Assembly (NCBI GenBank): GCA_012064385.1
Contig: QRDG01001977.1
Coordinates: forward strand, 1 to 64,000
Source of the DNA: Puccinellia tenuiflora
Lineage: Eukaryota; Streptophyta; Magnoliopsida; Poales; Poaceae
Direction of reading: 5' to 3'
DNA: 64,000 nt
Positions within the stretch are counted from its first letter, which is position 1. Each line of letters begins with the position of its first letter. This document shows positions 44,161-56,042 of this stretch, piece by piece. Position numbers and translations under genes: made by a program. The notes beneath the pieces are model-generated. The model was given only the letters and a program-made list of their open reading frames with translations, was not told the DNA's origin and did no database searches.

Positions 44161-46972
44161 ACCACTAATTGCGATCCTCAATCACGACACATTCCGCCGC
44201 CATCGCGCTCGCACACCGCCGGCGCCGCCGCGCCCGCCAGCCCACCGCCGCCGCCGCTTGCCCGCCCTCCATGCGGTGGCGCTCAAACGCCGCCGCACCC
44301 GCTAGCCAGCCGCCGTCGCGTCCCGCCTGCCATACCGCCCGCACACCACCGCGTCCGCTGGACGTCGGCGTCGCGACAAGCCTGCTAAGCCGCTTCCGAC
44401 TTTCTCATTCACGCTCAAAACAAATTTGAGGTATGAAGGTATCTATGTGAAACCTGAATCAAGTTGTATTGATGTGTTGATTTAAGATTTTGCTCATTCA
44501 GTTTACCTATCATAACTTTCATTCCTGATGTTTCCTGATGATAACGTCAAGATTGGTTCCCAGGTACAGCTATCGTTCCTGATTTTTATCGTACAGCTAA
44601 TTCTGTGTATAGTGAGCGCCCTTCTTCCGTCAGAATTAGTAATTCTGTTTCCCTTTGCTTCATGTCATATTTCTTCAGTCAAAAAATGTTTCTTTTCTTA
44701 TGGCGAAGCTGCCAGCTTTCATATACATGTCACTCTCTATGTATCAAAGAGAAGCATTGTCTTCAATACATAATATTCAGCCAATTTTGACATGTAGGTA
44801 CTTGAGGGTTTCAGGCAAGTCAATATGTTAATCCGTTTGTGTTACTCACATACTCATTGCAATGATAATTAGGTGCTTATGTTTGAATTGATATTCTGAA
44901 TACAAATTTCATAAGGTCTCTTGTTCTTAAAATGCTTGGTTCACAAAAGAGGTCTTGAACAACAAGATCGAAGTTAAGCATGAATGCAATATCTCTTTTG
45001 ATACTCCCCATCTGTGGCGAGAATATGGGGGACATGAAACTGTTGGCATGAGTCTCTTGGTACTCATTTCCACGGCTACGAAGGATACCTTTTTTTAGGT
45101 CATTTGTCATCTAAAAGAGTCCTGACAATTATGTCGAATCTTTCATATATATATGGTACTCCTGTACAAAGTGGTTCGAACTTTAGGCAGTATGTAAGAT
45201 GAACACTGAGTTTTTCACTACAACATGGATGGATAATTTTGTGGCAGGTTGCGTCAAGAGGACTCTTTCAGGCTCAGGTATATCTCCCTTTCAGTGTTAA
45301 CTTTGCCAAAATGATGTCATTTGATGCAGGACTATAATCCTCATGTGTTGTACGCACTGTGTAGGAGACCAGCTAATCATAGCGTTTAAATAGTATAGTG
45401 TTTAGATAGTTTCCTCTTACGCTTCTTCCGTATCTGTTTATGCTTGCGTTCCTTATCCAATTTGACAACCAAAAGTATAGTGAACTGTCTGGAAGGTTTA
45501 TAGAAAATTGGGTTTTGAAGATAAGCTGCTTGATCGATCTTCTAAAGGCTTTGAATGACATCGGCATGATTATACTGTAGTTATCAGAATGTATTTGTGT
45601 CATTCTGGTTTAATTTATATTGTGCAGGATATACATTGACATCTTACTCTATTATAATAGGTAGACCTACATTGTTAGATGGAAAAAGTATTTTTAGGCT
45701 ACAATTATTAGAAAATATGTGCCTCTCATGGAACAATCACTGTACAACCTGGGCTAAAAGGCTGTTATTTTTATAATACAGATCTTGCGGACCAATTGTT
45801 TTTGTTTGTGTACTCATTGCACTCTTGATTTTCAGGGAGTGGATCAACATTTAACCATTCAAGGTGTATGCGCACATGAAACGGTTTTACAAGTCACAGT
45901 GTTGTCAAGCCAACACCAGAACTTTCTTCATGTTATGGGAATTCTGTTTATACTTTATACACATTCTCGCTACAAGAGAGCTTTGACTTTTATTAAGATA
46001 CATATAGCACTTTAAGAAATATATGTAATGACCTTCTCCGTGCACTCGGGACATGCGGATTATGAAATGAGCTGAAATGTTATATTGATGTTCTCTTGCT
46101 CATTATGCAAAATTACTCTGTAACATCTGAATATTGAGAAATGTCTTGATGCAGCAATTTTTAATTAGGCGTCCTGTTCAATTACATGTTGTACTGATTG
46201 TTCTTAAATTTTGAAGATGGACACAAAGTGAAGAGGGTAATTCGTTGAAAACCCCTTCCGCTTCATGTTCAGATAATACGGTTGAATCTTTCATTCAGGT
46301 TTGCATGTATAAGACTGAATCTTGCTATGTGGTTGCATGTATGAGACCGGATTTTGTTGTCGTGTATCTGTGGTGAGAATGAGCGTGCGGAAAATATATT
46401 CATGTTGTACATTACTTTTGTGGATTTCAATAGTTTAGCATGTGAAGTGAAATATATGTTTCATATTTTTTTTGTGTTTGATTTGGATCAATCTTGCACT
46501 CCGTAAGGTATACGACTGAATTTTGATGTCTCTCAGTGGTGGTGAGAATAAGAAAAAAGAGAGCGTGCGTACATCCATATTGTGTATTTTTTTAGTATAA
46601 GTATGTGAAATATGTAGTCCACCTTTTCTATTCCTGATGTATGGGGGAAGTTTGCCAAAAAGAACAAGAAATGATTTCGCTCCACCAACAAAAAATAATG
46701 CATTATATATCTTTTAAGATTACACGTGCATAATTACTAGTCACATGAAGTGCTCGAGCAATGCCAAAATTTGAGATGTCCAAAGGTTGTCCTCGCCCAG
46801 TAGAAGCAGAGTGACCGGACTCCTTCCATTCATCAATAACTGCTAGAGCCGTGCAAAGCCTAGATGCAAGTGCAAAGAGGTCTTGAGGTATTTTCATTGT
46901 TGGTCATACATTCCGGCACACCGCGGTCCCGCTGACCACAATTTTTTCATTAAGTCTCCAAGTCGCTCGTGT
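44160..46972 (+). other. Exon-like islands, possible decayed or non-coding spliced gene
   Basis: A GC-rich block (44169-44429, rich in Ala/Arg/Pro codons) ends at GAG/GTATGA. Downstream, short islands are bounded by AG and GT: GTTGCGTCAAGAGGACTC near 45249-45279, GGAGTGGATCAACATTTAAC near 45837-45864, and ATGGACACAAAGTGAAGAGG near 46217-46236. T-rich tracts precede them. No long frame joins them and I recognise no protein. From 46300 to 46620 two diverged copies of a roughly 190-bp segment (TTGCATGTATAAGACTGAAT...) follow each other. Confidence 0.3.
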
Positions 46973-46983
46973 CGATTTTCCAG

Positions 46984-47114
46984 AATTTTTTTTTAAATAT
47001 TACACGAAAATTATTTAATTCCGGAAATGTTGCGCGAAATAATTTTTTTTCGAAAATAGAATCCAGTCGGCTTCGGCTATGCCGACTGGTACTAATCGGT
47101 TTAGGCGAGGACGA
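46984..47114 (+). repeat. Left terminal inverted repeat of the PMD element
   Basis: It begins AATTTTTTTTTAAATATTAC and contains CCGGAAATGTTGCGC and CAGTCGGCTTCGGCTATGCC. It is almost identical to the complement of 51372-51503. Confidence 0.9.
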
Positions 47115-47470
47115 CTAGCCTCTAGTCGTCTTTGGCGAGAACGATAAGCTGCATGATACGGTGGCGCGGCGATGCGCACGTCGTATTCGGCGTTGGTACG
47201 TCGTAGTCGGCGTTGGCCAAGACGACAAGCAGTAGTCGGCTTCAGCCAGGACGACAAGAGGTTCTGCCCCATAATTCCAAATCCCGCGTTTCCCCCGCTT
47301 CCCATATTTCTCCCGCTTCCGACTTTTACTCCGCAGTCCCTCTCAGATAATAATAATATGTGTCGTACATACGAACATAAAAATGTCTCATACATAGATA
47401 ATAATATTTCTCGTGCGTAGATAGACAAGTTTGCCACGACGCGGAGGATCACGAAAATGTCCCGAAGATA

Positions 47471-50235
47471 TCACTGACCCCTGCGTGGCCGAGGATCACG
47501 AGCAGGGGGCAGGTCGGGCGTCGGCCAGCCCAACCTACTTGGTGCTTTGAGTTGACGAGGCACTGTCAAGTCGTCGTCAATCTGTGTATCCTGTGTGGGG
47601 TTTGGTGGCGGAGTCTGGAGAATGGGACCCTGTGACATCTGCGTGGGGTATGTTGCAGTGTCGAAAATGTCAAGCCAGTTGGACATTTCCTCCCCCGCGT
47701 AGGCCCGAGCCTCGTGGTCACTCCCCCACCCTGATGCAGATCCTGACGCCTGCTGACCGGATGTAGCTGTGTGATAGCCATAGACTCCTAAAGATGGAAT
47801 CATTAGCACATAAAGAAATACGCAGTCCCAATTGAAATATGAAAATAATATACGTACCGTGTTCCGAAAATTCCGGGGCGGGACCTCGGTACTGCGGAGG
47901 AGACTGGGGCCGATAACCGTAACTGGAAGTCGGACCCTGCCACGCCGAACCTCCTGCCTGGTCAGGAGGAGGTGGCCTGGGCTGTGGTGATAGACGTGGA
48001 CGCGGATCCTCTCGGTGATGCGTCTGCTCCTCGTGGTGATAGTGTTGGTCCTCGTGATGCTGCTCCTCGTGCATCTGCTGTTGCTGCAGCTGATGCTGTC
48101 GGCGTCGTGACGGGGGCCGCGGGGGTCGTTGTCCAATCGGGTGGCGAACAACGTCCTTTGTGCGGGTGCACGTGAGTGTCGCGTAGATGTCCCGTAACTT
48201 CCCCTCCAGCCTCCTGAGCCAGGATACCGGCTCCTCCCGTGGTACCAAAAGAGGGCCAGTGGAAAGAGAACGTCCGTACTGAGCGACATCAGTCTGAATC
48301 TCTTCTGTCAAATTCACCTGACAATAAAAATACAAAGTATTAAATATATATATGTCAAAGCATGTACCGGTCAGATGAATTAGCGAAAAGAAATGAAATA
48401 TTACCGCGTGCTGTCTGGACGCAGAAGTGTCATAACTCGGGTATGTATCCCAAGCAGTAGGGGCCGGTATAACGTCCGGGTTAGAGTGCCGAACAATAAA
48501 TAGCCGTGTTCCGGACATGTACCTGCGCAAGTAGTTATTGTATAGAGTGATATCAAACCCGAGAGGCTCGACCCAGACCCGTGTCGCCGCCGTGTCCCAC
48601 TCTGTAACGTAAGGTTGTAGCCTCTGTAGCCACCCTGCCGCGGTACGAGTAATCCCCTTCCTTGTGTTCCTAAAATTTGGGTGAGTGTGATATCAGTAAA
48701 TATTAATTCGGTGCGAACAATTTAAAAAAACCATTTTTGGACATACCTGTGGTACGCATCTGGTAGGGGGTGCTCAACTGGAGGAGGATCTACCAACTGT
48801 CGAAGACCAAATTGCCTCATAACCCTCTGTTGAGACATCTCCTCCACGAAGACATCGAAGATGATCTTCGATTTTGTCATCCAATACGCTCGGTCACGTG
48901 TACAAATAGTAGAAATACCTCCAGGGTATCTTCGTTGAATGAGCTCCTCCGTGTACGGCTCCCAGATCACCGAAGTGTACATATCAAATTGCTCGTTAAA
49001 TGCAATGTAGCACTGCTTCGTCTGGTCAGTAGCATAGTGTCTCTGCATAGAACAGAAGTGATTTTTAATCACGATAGCAATAGTAAGTTTGTCAATGTAT
49101 TAAATTATAACAAAATACGTACCCTATTGCGTGTATACACGGTCGCAATAGTCGGCTTGTCGATGTTGTCACCGTCAAAGATCTCCCACAATGGGAAAGG
49201 CTCTTCAGATATGGTTGGCCGTCCTATAGAGAACCTCTCCCACGACCAGAGCTGCAGAAATAGGGGGCATCCGAGAATGGCTGACTTACCTGAATGCAAC
49301 ATGCAAGCGTTGCACATAGCTCGGTACGTAGCCGCTAAGACAGCGGAACCCCAACTCCTCTGTCTTACGTGCGCCGGCTCAGTAGCATCAGCGATCTCCC
49401 GGGCGATAGGGAGGTAGCGCGCGGTAATAGTGTCGACATGGTTCTCGGTGAACATGACCTTACCAAGAAGCCACATGATGTATGCCTCCAAGCTGCGATT
49501 GAGTTGTATCGGTTCCAAATCATTTGGATACTCTGGAAACTTGTGGACCTATAATCATGGTAAAATAATTATTAGTACAACAACAAATGGGAAATAACAG
49601 ATTATGAGATACATGAACTAACCTGAAAGGCAATCAACCAATCAAGCTTAGGTCCGTGAGAATCCGCCTGTAAAGCTGGAGCACCGTCAAAAATACCCTC
49701 GAAGCGGTCTATCAAATCGGCCTCCCAATTCAGTGGTGCCTCCAAAGGACCAACAGGCTGACCCGCCAAAGGTAAACCTAGCAAGTATGATACATCCTGT
49801 AGAGTAGGCGCCATCTCTCCCCAGCGAAAGTGGAACGTGTGGGTCTCCGGCCTCCATCGGTCCACCAAACAGCTGAGTAAAGATCCGTCCATCGTCATAC
49901 GCGCAGAGTTTTCAGTTGCCTCTACTAGACGCGCGAAAGGTAAGAGCCCGGCCCATTTCAACCTGATTAATGAAAGAGTATAAAAGAATATACTTTAAGA
50001 AAGTAATATAAGAAAACATAACAATCTAATTTAGCACAGTAATATAAAACAAGGAAACATGTATGCGTAAAATAAATAAATAGGACCAATACCTCTGTAC
50101 CCACTCCGGGTGAATCCTCCAGTTTTCCTTAGGCGTGCGAGTGATTAGGGGCTTAAGTTTCTTTGGATTCCCCTCTAATAGCTTAGCACGGTGCTCACTA
50201 TCAATTCTAGCATCAAGCAACCACATTCCCTCCAT
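47471..50235 (-). CDS. Plant mobile domain (PMD) protein, 7 exons, frame intact
   Basis: Exons on the minus strand: 50235-50093, 49962-49623, 49548-49123, 49042-48747, 48669-48405, 48317-47858 and 47787-47471. All six introns are GT-AG, all phases agree, and the 2247-nt sum gives 748 residues with no internal stop. Residues 1-490 are the PMD, a domain also annotated as 'serine/threonine-protein phosphatase 7 long form-like'. Visible hallmarks are LLDARIDSEHR, LKWAGLLPFARL, FHFRWGEMAPTLQDVSYLLG, YIMWLLGKVMFTENHVD and the VMRQFGLRQ segment. From about 490 to 643 the sequence is Gln/His/Pro-rich (HEEQHHEDQHYHHEEQTHH). The tail (644-748) is Pro/Asp-rich. PMD proteins are known both as host genes (MAIN/MAIL1 in Arabidopsis, needed for genome stability and silencing) and inside transposons. 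This copy lies in a TIR element. The start ATG is the first one that leaves the PMD whole. Confidence 0.85.
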
Positions 50236-50344
50236 CACTACACATATTAGAATCCCACATTTAGTAAAAATACAAACATTCAAACACACTTAATTTAAAT
50301 TTAGACATACATCCATTTTTAATACAAACATTCCCTCCATCACT

Positions 50345-50705
50345 ACACATATTATTTTTCCATCGTTTATATTATTCCGTACAAATAAATTTTAAAAAAA
50401 ATTTACCTACATCTTCTCTTTCATTAACCTATAAATATAGCTACAATTTTTACTACCGTCACAAACTATTTTTCTACCGTCTATATTATTCCGCATAAAT
50501 AAATTTTTCAAAAATATAACTACATCTTTTCTTATTAACCTATAAATATAGCTACAAAATTTACTACCGTCACAAACTATTTTTGAATCAATAATATTAT
50601 TCCGCATAAATAAACTTCTACAAAATATAGCTATATTTTTTCTAATTAATCTACAAATATAGCTACAAATTTTACTAACGTCACAAACTATTTTTGAACA
50701 ACACA
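50345..50705. repeat. Tandem repeat of about 117-120 bp upstream of the PMD gene
   Basis: At least three diverged copies of a unit containing ATAAATATAGCTACAATTTT and ACTACCGTCACAAACTATTT then TATTATTCCGCATAAATAAA. It lies 110-470 bp upstream of the PMD start codon, so in its promoter or 5' UTR. Being a multiple of three, it creates a chance open frame. Confidence 0.8.
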
Positions 50706-51371
50706 TGTTCATAAATGTAAGAACTATAACACTATAATTTTGATAAATCAAATTATACCGTTGAAGCGTGAGAGGCGACGGCGTCCGGCGTTCTCTAATC
50801 AACGGCGCACCAACGCGAGCAGCACCACCACACAGCCCTCCAACACCACCACCACCATCACCACCACCACCACCCACCAACCATCACCACCACCCGCCAA
50901 CCTTCACCACCACCACCACAAGCTATCCCATCATGAGATCGGAGTTGCCCTTGCCTCCCTCAACCTTCTAGCACCGATTTATGGTGGCAAATGTGAAGAT
51001 TGTTGGTCTAAATCGCTTGTTTAATTTGGTTTGTGTGGATAGTGTAGAGAGGAAGCAAGAACTCGTATGAGTGCAGAGAGGAGCTAGCTAGAGAGGAAGC
51101 GAAGTAAAGAGAGGAAGAGAGAAGAGAGAAAGGGAAGGAAAGGGGAAGAGAATGGCAGCGCCTGCGAAGCGAGATGCTCTGCCGCACCTTGTCGGCATCG
51201 CCGAAGCCGACAGGCTCCTTATCGGCGTGGGCGAGGACGACAGGGCTCCTTATCGGCGTGGGCGAGGACGACAGCTCGCCACCGACTCGACGGGACGCGA
51301 CGCGACGCGACGTGTGCATGGCCATGCAGGAATCTCGTTGTCGGCTTCGCCGAAAACGACAACCACCGTAC
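50706..51371. other. Inner right end of the PMD element
   Basis: An ACC/CAC-rich microsatellite occupies 50815-50925. From 51180 to 51370 several copies of TCGGCGTGGGCGAGGACGAC form subterminal repeats. No gene is supported; the open frames here follow the repeats. Confidence 0.6.
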
Positions 51372-51503
51372 TCGTCCTCGCCTAAACCGATTAGTACCAG
51401 TCGGCATAGCCGAAGCCGACTGGATTCTATTTTCGAAAAAAAATTATTTTGCGCAACATTTCCGGAATTAAATAATTTTCGTGTAATATTTAAAAAAAAA
51501 ATT
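51372..51503 (-). repeat. Right terminal inverted repeat of the PMD element
   Basis: Complement of the left TIR, with one substitution (GCGCAAAA versus GCGCGAAA) and one extra base in the terminal T-run. Confidence 0.9.
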
Positions 51504-51514
51504 CGATTTTCCAG

Positions 51515-52214
51515 AGGGACATAACTCTTTGCCAAATGACCCGGACACAACTGTGGTTGATGTAGATAAAGCTTTGTCAGCCTTCTCTTCGACTTCTGGA
51601 GAACTATTCGAAGCTAAAGGATTTAGGTTTTTTTGGAGCTATCAGTTTGACCAGTCGGGAAAGCAAAACTTACCAAGGATATAGCGATTGGCATTTTATA
51701 TGCCTTGTCATGCATTTATTTTTGGGTCATTTAATAGATTGTCCTTAGAGGCTTGGTACGACTCAGTTTTGCCACTAGTTCGAAATGGTGCTCAGTTTTG
51801 CCACTACTTCAGTCGCAGCTGCTATGGCGAGGCCAAATGGGCAGTCTGAAGCGGATTCCGTCTGTAGGCGTTAGTGAAGTGGGTCCGCATCTTACAGGTG
51901 GGACCGCGCATCGGCGCCAAAAATAACGACCTGAACCCTACCCCCGATCTGTCCGTGCACCACCCCTGCTCCCAAACGGCCACCACCTGCGCCGCCGCGT
52001 CCGTCCCGCGTATATAGCCAACATGCTCCACCGCAACGTGCTCCACTGTTACGTGCTCCACCGCCACCAGCTCCACCGCCACCAGCTTGTCCCGCTCGTT
52101 CTGCCACTGCGCCCGCCACCTGCTCGACCCGCGGCGGGGGCTCCTTCCGTGCGCCCGGCGGGAGCGCTGGGGCTGGCAAGGCAGAGGAAGTAAGAGGGTA
52201 AACTCCAGGGCGAA
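51515..52214. other. Flank between the PMD element and the MuDR-like remnant
   Basis: The first part continues the host sequence interrupted by the PMD element. From 51850 it is GC-rich, with a GTGCTCCACCGCCACCAGCT-type repeat near 52020-52085. It is probably the 5' region of the MuDR-like remnant. No separate gene is seen. Confidence 0.4.
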
Positions 52215-53178
52215 ATGGCGAGCGACAGCGACCCCGGAGTAGCTGGCGAGGCAAACGTCGGGCCGGAGACCCTCCGCGTCCACGACTGGGTTCCCGGGTG
52301 GTAAGTTTGAGCTCGCTTGTGTATTTGAACATTCGATTAGACATGAGACGCCATTGGTTTTAGTTGATTTTGCTATTGGTGTGCTGAATTCGTCTCTGCT
52401 TTTCGTGGGTTAGGATGGAATTGCGGTTTGCTTTGTTGTGAATATTAGAAGGGATCGGTACCTCGTGGATGCAAAGAATAAGAAGAAATTCGCAGGAGGT
52501 TTCGATTATCCTTTGCCAATGGATTGCAATTGGAGTTTTAGACAATTTGGGGAGGTAATTTGCAGCCCATATCCTTGGGGTTTGCATGATGAAGTGGAAT
52601 TCAAATACTATGATGGGGGAAATAAATGGGTGAAAGTTACAAATGATGAAGAGCTCGTTATCATGTTTGCTAAGCATAAGGAGAGAGAGAAATTTCATGT
52701 GAGGCTGCAAAATGATGTGGTTGTGCCGGCAGTTGGACCATTCCGGGCAGCACCATGTCGTCGTGATCGCAGCTCCAGCCAGAAAAGTTCAAGTAGTGCA
52801 CGAGGACGTTCTGGCTCGACAAGCGTGGGCAGCAGCAGAAGGGTCCCTGTTGAAGTGGAACCTGATCAATCCAATTGTGGGGATGAAGAAGAGAGGCTAT
52901 ATTCTGATGTTGTTCAGAATTTACGACGTGCATCTCGGGCTGAAAACCAAGATGAGGCTGATGCGGTCGGTGTAGACAAAGACAATGCAGCTGTGGATGA
53001 GGACGAGGACGAAGACGTTCCAGATGTTGAATGTGACCGTGAGAACCCTCAGATGTAAGAAGGTTCCATTTTTTTCATCAATGAGTGAGTGTAGAAATGC
53101 ACTTGTGACGTACTGCATCAAGGCAGAACGTACGTTCGAAGTTCTCAAGAGCGATAAAATTTGTTACAGAGTTGGACC
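52215..53178 (+). pseudogene. N-terminal part of a MuDR-type transposase (MULE), broken
   Basis: A possible first exon begins at ATG 52215 (MASDSDPG...) and ends at GGGTG/GTAAGT (52300). The next exon at 52414 is one base out of phase with it. Residues from exon 2 form the PB1-like domain typical of plant MuDR proteins: FKYYDGGNKWVKVTNDEELV then FAKHKEREKFHVRLQ. An acidic linker follows (AAVDEDEDEDVPDVECDREN). After a TAA at 53056-53058 and an extra T in a T-run, the start of the MuDR DNA-binding domain is readable in another frame: SSMSECRNALVTYCIKAE then FEVLKSDKICYRV. The match then stops, so the transposase core is missing. A live relative could in principle mobilise Mutator-like elements; this copy cannot. 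Confidence 0.7.
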
Positions 53179-53179
53179 T

Positions 53180-55252
53180 ATGCTACAACTATGTTTTAAT
53201 GGTGTTTGGATGATGATGGTACATGTTTTGAGCAAGTCGTGTCAAAATGAGGGCCAAATGGGTGAGTAATTGAAATATGTGAACCAAACTTCAAATTTGA
53301 TCCAAACTTAAAAATTGACATGCTATTTGGATGTTGCAATGCTTTCCAAACTATGGTGAACTTGGTCATCAATCCGAGCACTTTTGCGAAGTAAATTCAC
53401 ATTCATAAAAAATGTTCTAAAAAAGAGCGGAGCACTATGCCGCCGGACGGCCGGCCTCCGGTCACGGCGCAACCACTTCCCCGGCCTCCTCCCACGCGAA
53501 CACGTACTACTTGCAAAAAAGAAAGAAAGAAAAAACTAGTCGAACGAACACGCCGCCGTCGCCGCACGAGGAAAAGCAATAGAAAAACCCACCCTACCGA
53601 GCCGCGACGAAACCGGCGTCCGTCCTTCCCGTCCGGTGGTTGCGTGGCTGGCTGGACAGGACCGGACCGAGACGGATGGATCAGGCGCCGCGCCGCGCGC
53701 GGGGCCCACACCCCGTGCCCGCGGGCGAGGGCGAAACTGCCGCCGCGCGAATCACTGCTCGCCGGGCCCGCAGCACCCGCGCTGTCTGCCGCGACCGCGC
53801 ACGCACGCCAGCCAGGTCTCCTCCCCCCGATCCTCTGCGCCGCCCACGTACACGCACCACCGCCGCTCCCGCCGCAGAGTAGGGAGGGCCACAGGGCGGC
53901 GCGGCGCAGGGTGGATCCCGGGTCCGTCGGGGAGTGGCCGGCAGCGGCGGCACACGTGGCCCGTGGGGGGCGCGTCGTCGCCCACACGCTCACGTTACTC
54001 CCAAGGTCACGAGCGGAAAAAGGGCGACCAACCACCACACCCGGTCCGTCGCGATCCCCCGCCGTACGGCGGCCCACCCACACCGACGGAAAGATCCATC
54101 CGCCCGCCGTTCCCCCACCACGCCGTTGTGGGCACCGCACTGCTGGCAGCCGCCGCGGCGCCCGCTTTCTTTTCAATCAATTATTTAATATTTAACCTTC
54201 ACGCTCCTCTACTCCTCCTACCTCGTCTTCGTTATCCACATGCCTCACCTCACCTCACCTCCGTGGGAGAAACAAACAGGCTGGCCCCGCCGGCCCGCAT
54301 TATTTTTCTCCTTCCGCTCTGACGCCGGACAGTTCGACAACGCCGCCGCTGGGCGGAGACCTGGCCAAAGCGTGGGCGGAATAAATTTTCTCCGTCGGCA
54401 GCGGCACGGCCGGCCGCCTAGTTAGCCAGACGGATTTACTTACCTACTGTATCTTGTTACTCACCATTAAAAAGTTGGGAGACAGACAACGACAGTTTTT
54501 CTCTAGTAGAAGGAACGGTATCGTCGTTTATGGCGACTGATCGTGAGCGCAATACTACCGACGGACGGGGGAAGTAGCAGTAAATTCGACACGTCGAGGG
54601 ATGGCATGGATCCATGCAGGACCTTTATTTCTTCAACCGACCAATTATGACCATGTTGCATGGGTCGCAAGCAAGATCGGACCGGACGAGACGACCGACA
54701 GACGGGTGCACCAGAAACGCACTTACTACAATCTCACTTCCGTTTCGCAACAAGATCCCAGAAAGAGTATACCGGTAGGTGCAAAAATAATGAAATGTTC
54801 GGCGGGTAAATAAATTAACGAGTGGTTTCTCGATGAAATGTTCAGTGAGTGAATAAATTAACACGAGCATAGTTTCTTTGAGGGTAGGTGCAAAATTGTT
54901 GGAATGTTCAGTGAGTAAATAAATACTAACAGTGGTTTCTTTGAGGGTAATAACTCAATATAATTCGGTCCATAACAACGCCGGCGGACTTGCCTTGGGC
55001 GACAGTACATCCATCTTGGTTGGGTTCTTCTTCCTTCTCAAGCTACGTACAGTACTCCCTCCTGATCTCCGGCGAAAAAAAGAAACCGTATTTACAGAAC
55101 TGCCCTCGCCTCACCTCCGTTATTTTGCAGGAGGACCACGGCCTAAACATACACGGAATTTTTACTTCTTCTAAAGAGGAAAAAAAAAGGCGACGAAAGA
55201 AAGAGACTAGCGACTCATATCAGCTAAATAAAAGCTCCGGCGCGGCGACCGA
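53180..55252. other. Gene-poor stretch with a GC-rich island at 53.4-54.4 kb
   Basis: The island has long open frames on both strands (up to about 257 codons) that overlap each other and are Arg/Pro-rich with no domain. They are read as compositional. From 54430 to 54960 there is a run of diverged GGTAGGTGCAAAAT...AATGTTC repeats. The last part is the 3' flank of the ERF gene. Confidence 0.4.
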
Positions 55253-55954
55253 TCAGAGCTCCTCCGCCGGCGGCGGGCAGTTCAGATCGAGCTCAAAACC
55301 GACGTGGGCCCTCTTGGCCGACGGCGACGGCGCAAGATCCACGACCGACGAGGAGTCGGAGTCGCTCTGGCTGCACACGGCCGCCACGGTGACTTTTTGC
55401 GATATGCTGTACATGTTGCAGCCGGCGGAGGCCGCTGCCGCCGCGGCGGCCTGGCCGAAGAAGTAGTACGGGTGCGACACGGGGTAGCCGCTGAAAGGGA
55501 AGCGCGCGCCGGCGCCGGCTGCGTTGCCCGCGACGGTGGCGGCGGCGGCGGCCGCGCGGTGGAACAGGTCCAGCTCGAGGGAAGGAGGGAGCGGCATGGC
55601 CTGCATGGGCGCCTGCACGTCGCCGCCGAACGACTCCACGGTGCTGCTGTTGCTGCTCCGGCTGCCGTCACCGGTGGCCACGGCGGCGGCGGCGAGCGCG
55701 GAGGCGGAAGGGTAGGGGAAGTTGGTCTTGGCCTTGGATCCGCGGTACTCGCGCGCGGCGGCGTCGTAGGCGCGGGCGGCCTCCTCGGCGGTGTCGTACG
55801 TGCCGAGCCACACCCTGCTCTTCTTCGCCGGGTCGCGGATCTCCGCGGCGTAACGTCCCCACGGGCGCTTCCTCACGCCACGGAAGTGCGGGCCGACGCC
55901 GACGCCGAGAGCCAGCCCGGTCGCCGCCGCCTTGTCCGACGTCCTCGGCGCCAT
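55253..55954 (-). CDS. ERF-type AP2/ERF transcriptional repressor (group VIII, EAR motif)
   Basis: Single-exon, 233 residues, nuclear. It starts MAPRTSDKAAATGLALGVGV, a leader common to grass ERF3-like proteins; an upstream in-frame ATG would add 40 poorly conserved residues, so the inner start is preferred. The AP2/ERF domain is at residues about 23-80 (FRGVRKRPWGRYAAEIRDPA, WLGTYDTAEEAARAYD, YRGSKAKTNFPYP) with the Ala/Asp pair of GCC-box-binding ERFs. An LELDL motif lies mid-protein. The C-terminus is a DLNxxP EAR motif (FELDLNCPPPAEEL), which recruits TOPLESS/SAP18-type corepressors in this family. The frame is complete. The other ERF of the window (1101-1707) has the same orientation but a different leader and EAR ending, so they are not recent tandem copies. 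Confidence 0.92.
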   Translation of the reverse strand: MAPRTSDKAAATGLALGVGVGPHFRGVRKRPWGRYAAEIRDPAKKSRVWLGTYDTAEEAARAYDAAAREYRGSKAKTNFPYPSASALAAAAVATGDGSRSSNSSTVESFGGDVQAPMQAMPLPPSLELDLFHRAAAAAATVAGNAAGAGARFPFSGYPVSHPYYFFGQAAAAAAASAGCNMYSISQKVTVAAVCSQSDSDSSSVVDLAPSPSAKRAHVGFELDLNCPPPAEEL

Positions 55955-56033
55955 GTCTCCCTTCTCCTTTCTTTTCGCTTGGAGGGATGGTGTGTGCGTG
56001 TGGATGCGTGTAGGATCTGGGGAGAGGAGGGGC

Positions 56034-56042
56034 TTATTATAG
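56034..56042 (-). promoter_or_regulatory. TATA box of the intact ERF gene
   Basis: On the minus strand it reads CTATAATAA, 80-88 bp upstream of the ATG. A short GC-rich 5' UTR of about 50 nt would follow. Confidence 0.65.

Larger units (their letters stand above)
46984..51503 (-). mobile_element. Mutator-like TIR element carrying a plant mobile domain gene
   Basis: The ends are inverted repeats of about 131 bp (46984-47114 and 51372-51503) that differ by one base and one indel. CGATTTTCCAG, 11 bp, is directly repeated at 46973-46983 and 51504-51514. Long TIRs with a 9- to 12-bp duplication are the signature of Mutator-like elements. Inside, beyond the TIRs, both ends are rich in short GTCGGC...GCCGA repeats. 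The only gene found is the PMD gene on the minus strand. No MURA/MULE transposase domain was seen, so movement would need a transposase from elsewhere, or the PMD protein has an unknown role. Confidence 0.85.

Noticed and set aside
50815..50925. ACC/CAC repeat as a histidine- or threonine-rich protein
   Set aside because: It is a microsatellite open in several frames, upstream of and antisense to the PMD gene.
53403..54195. Overlapping open frames of about 250 codons on both strands
   Set aside because: Both are Arg/Pro/Ala-rich, lack any domain and mirror each other in a GC-rich island, so they are compositional.
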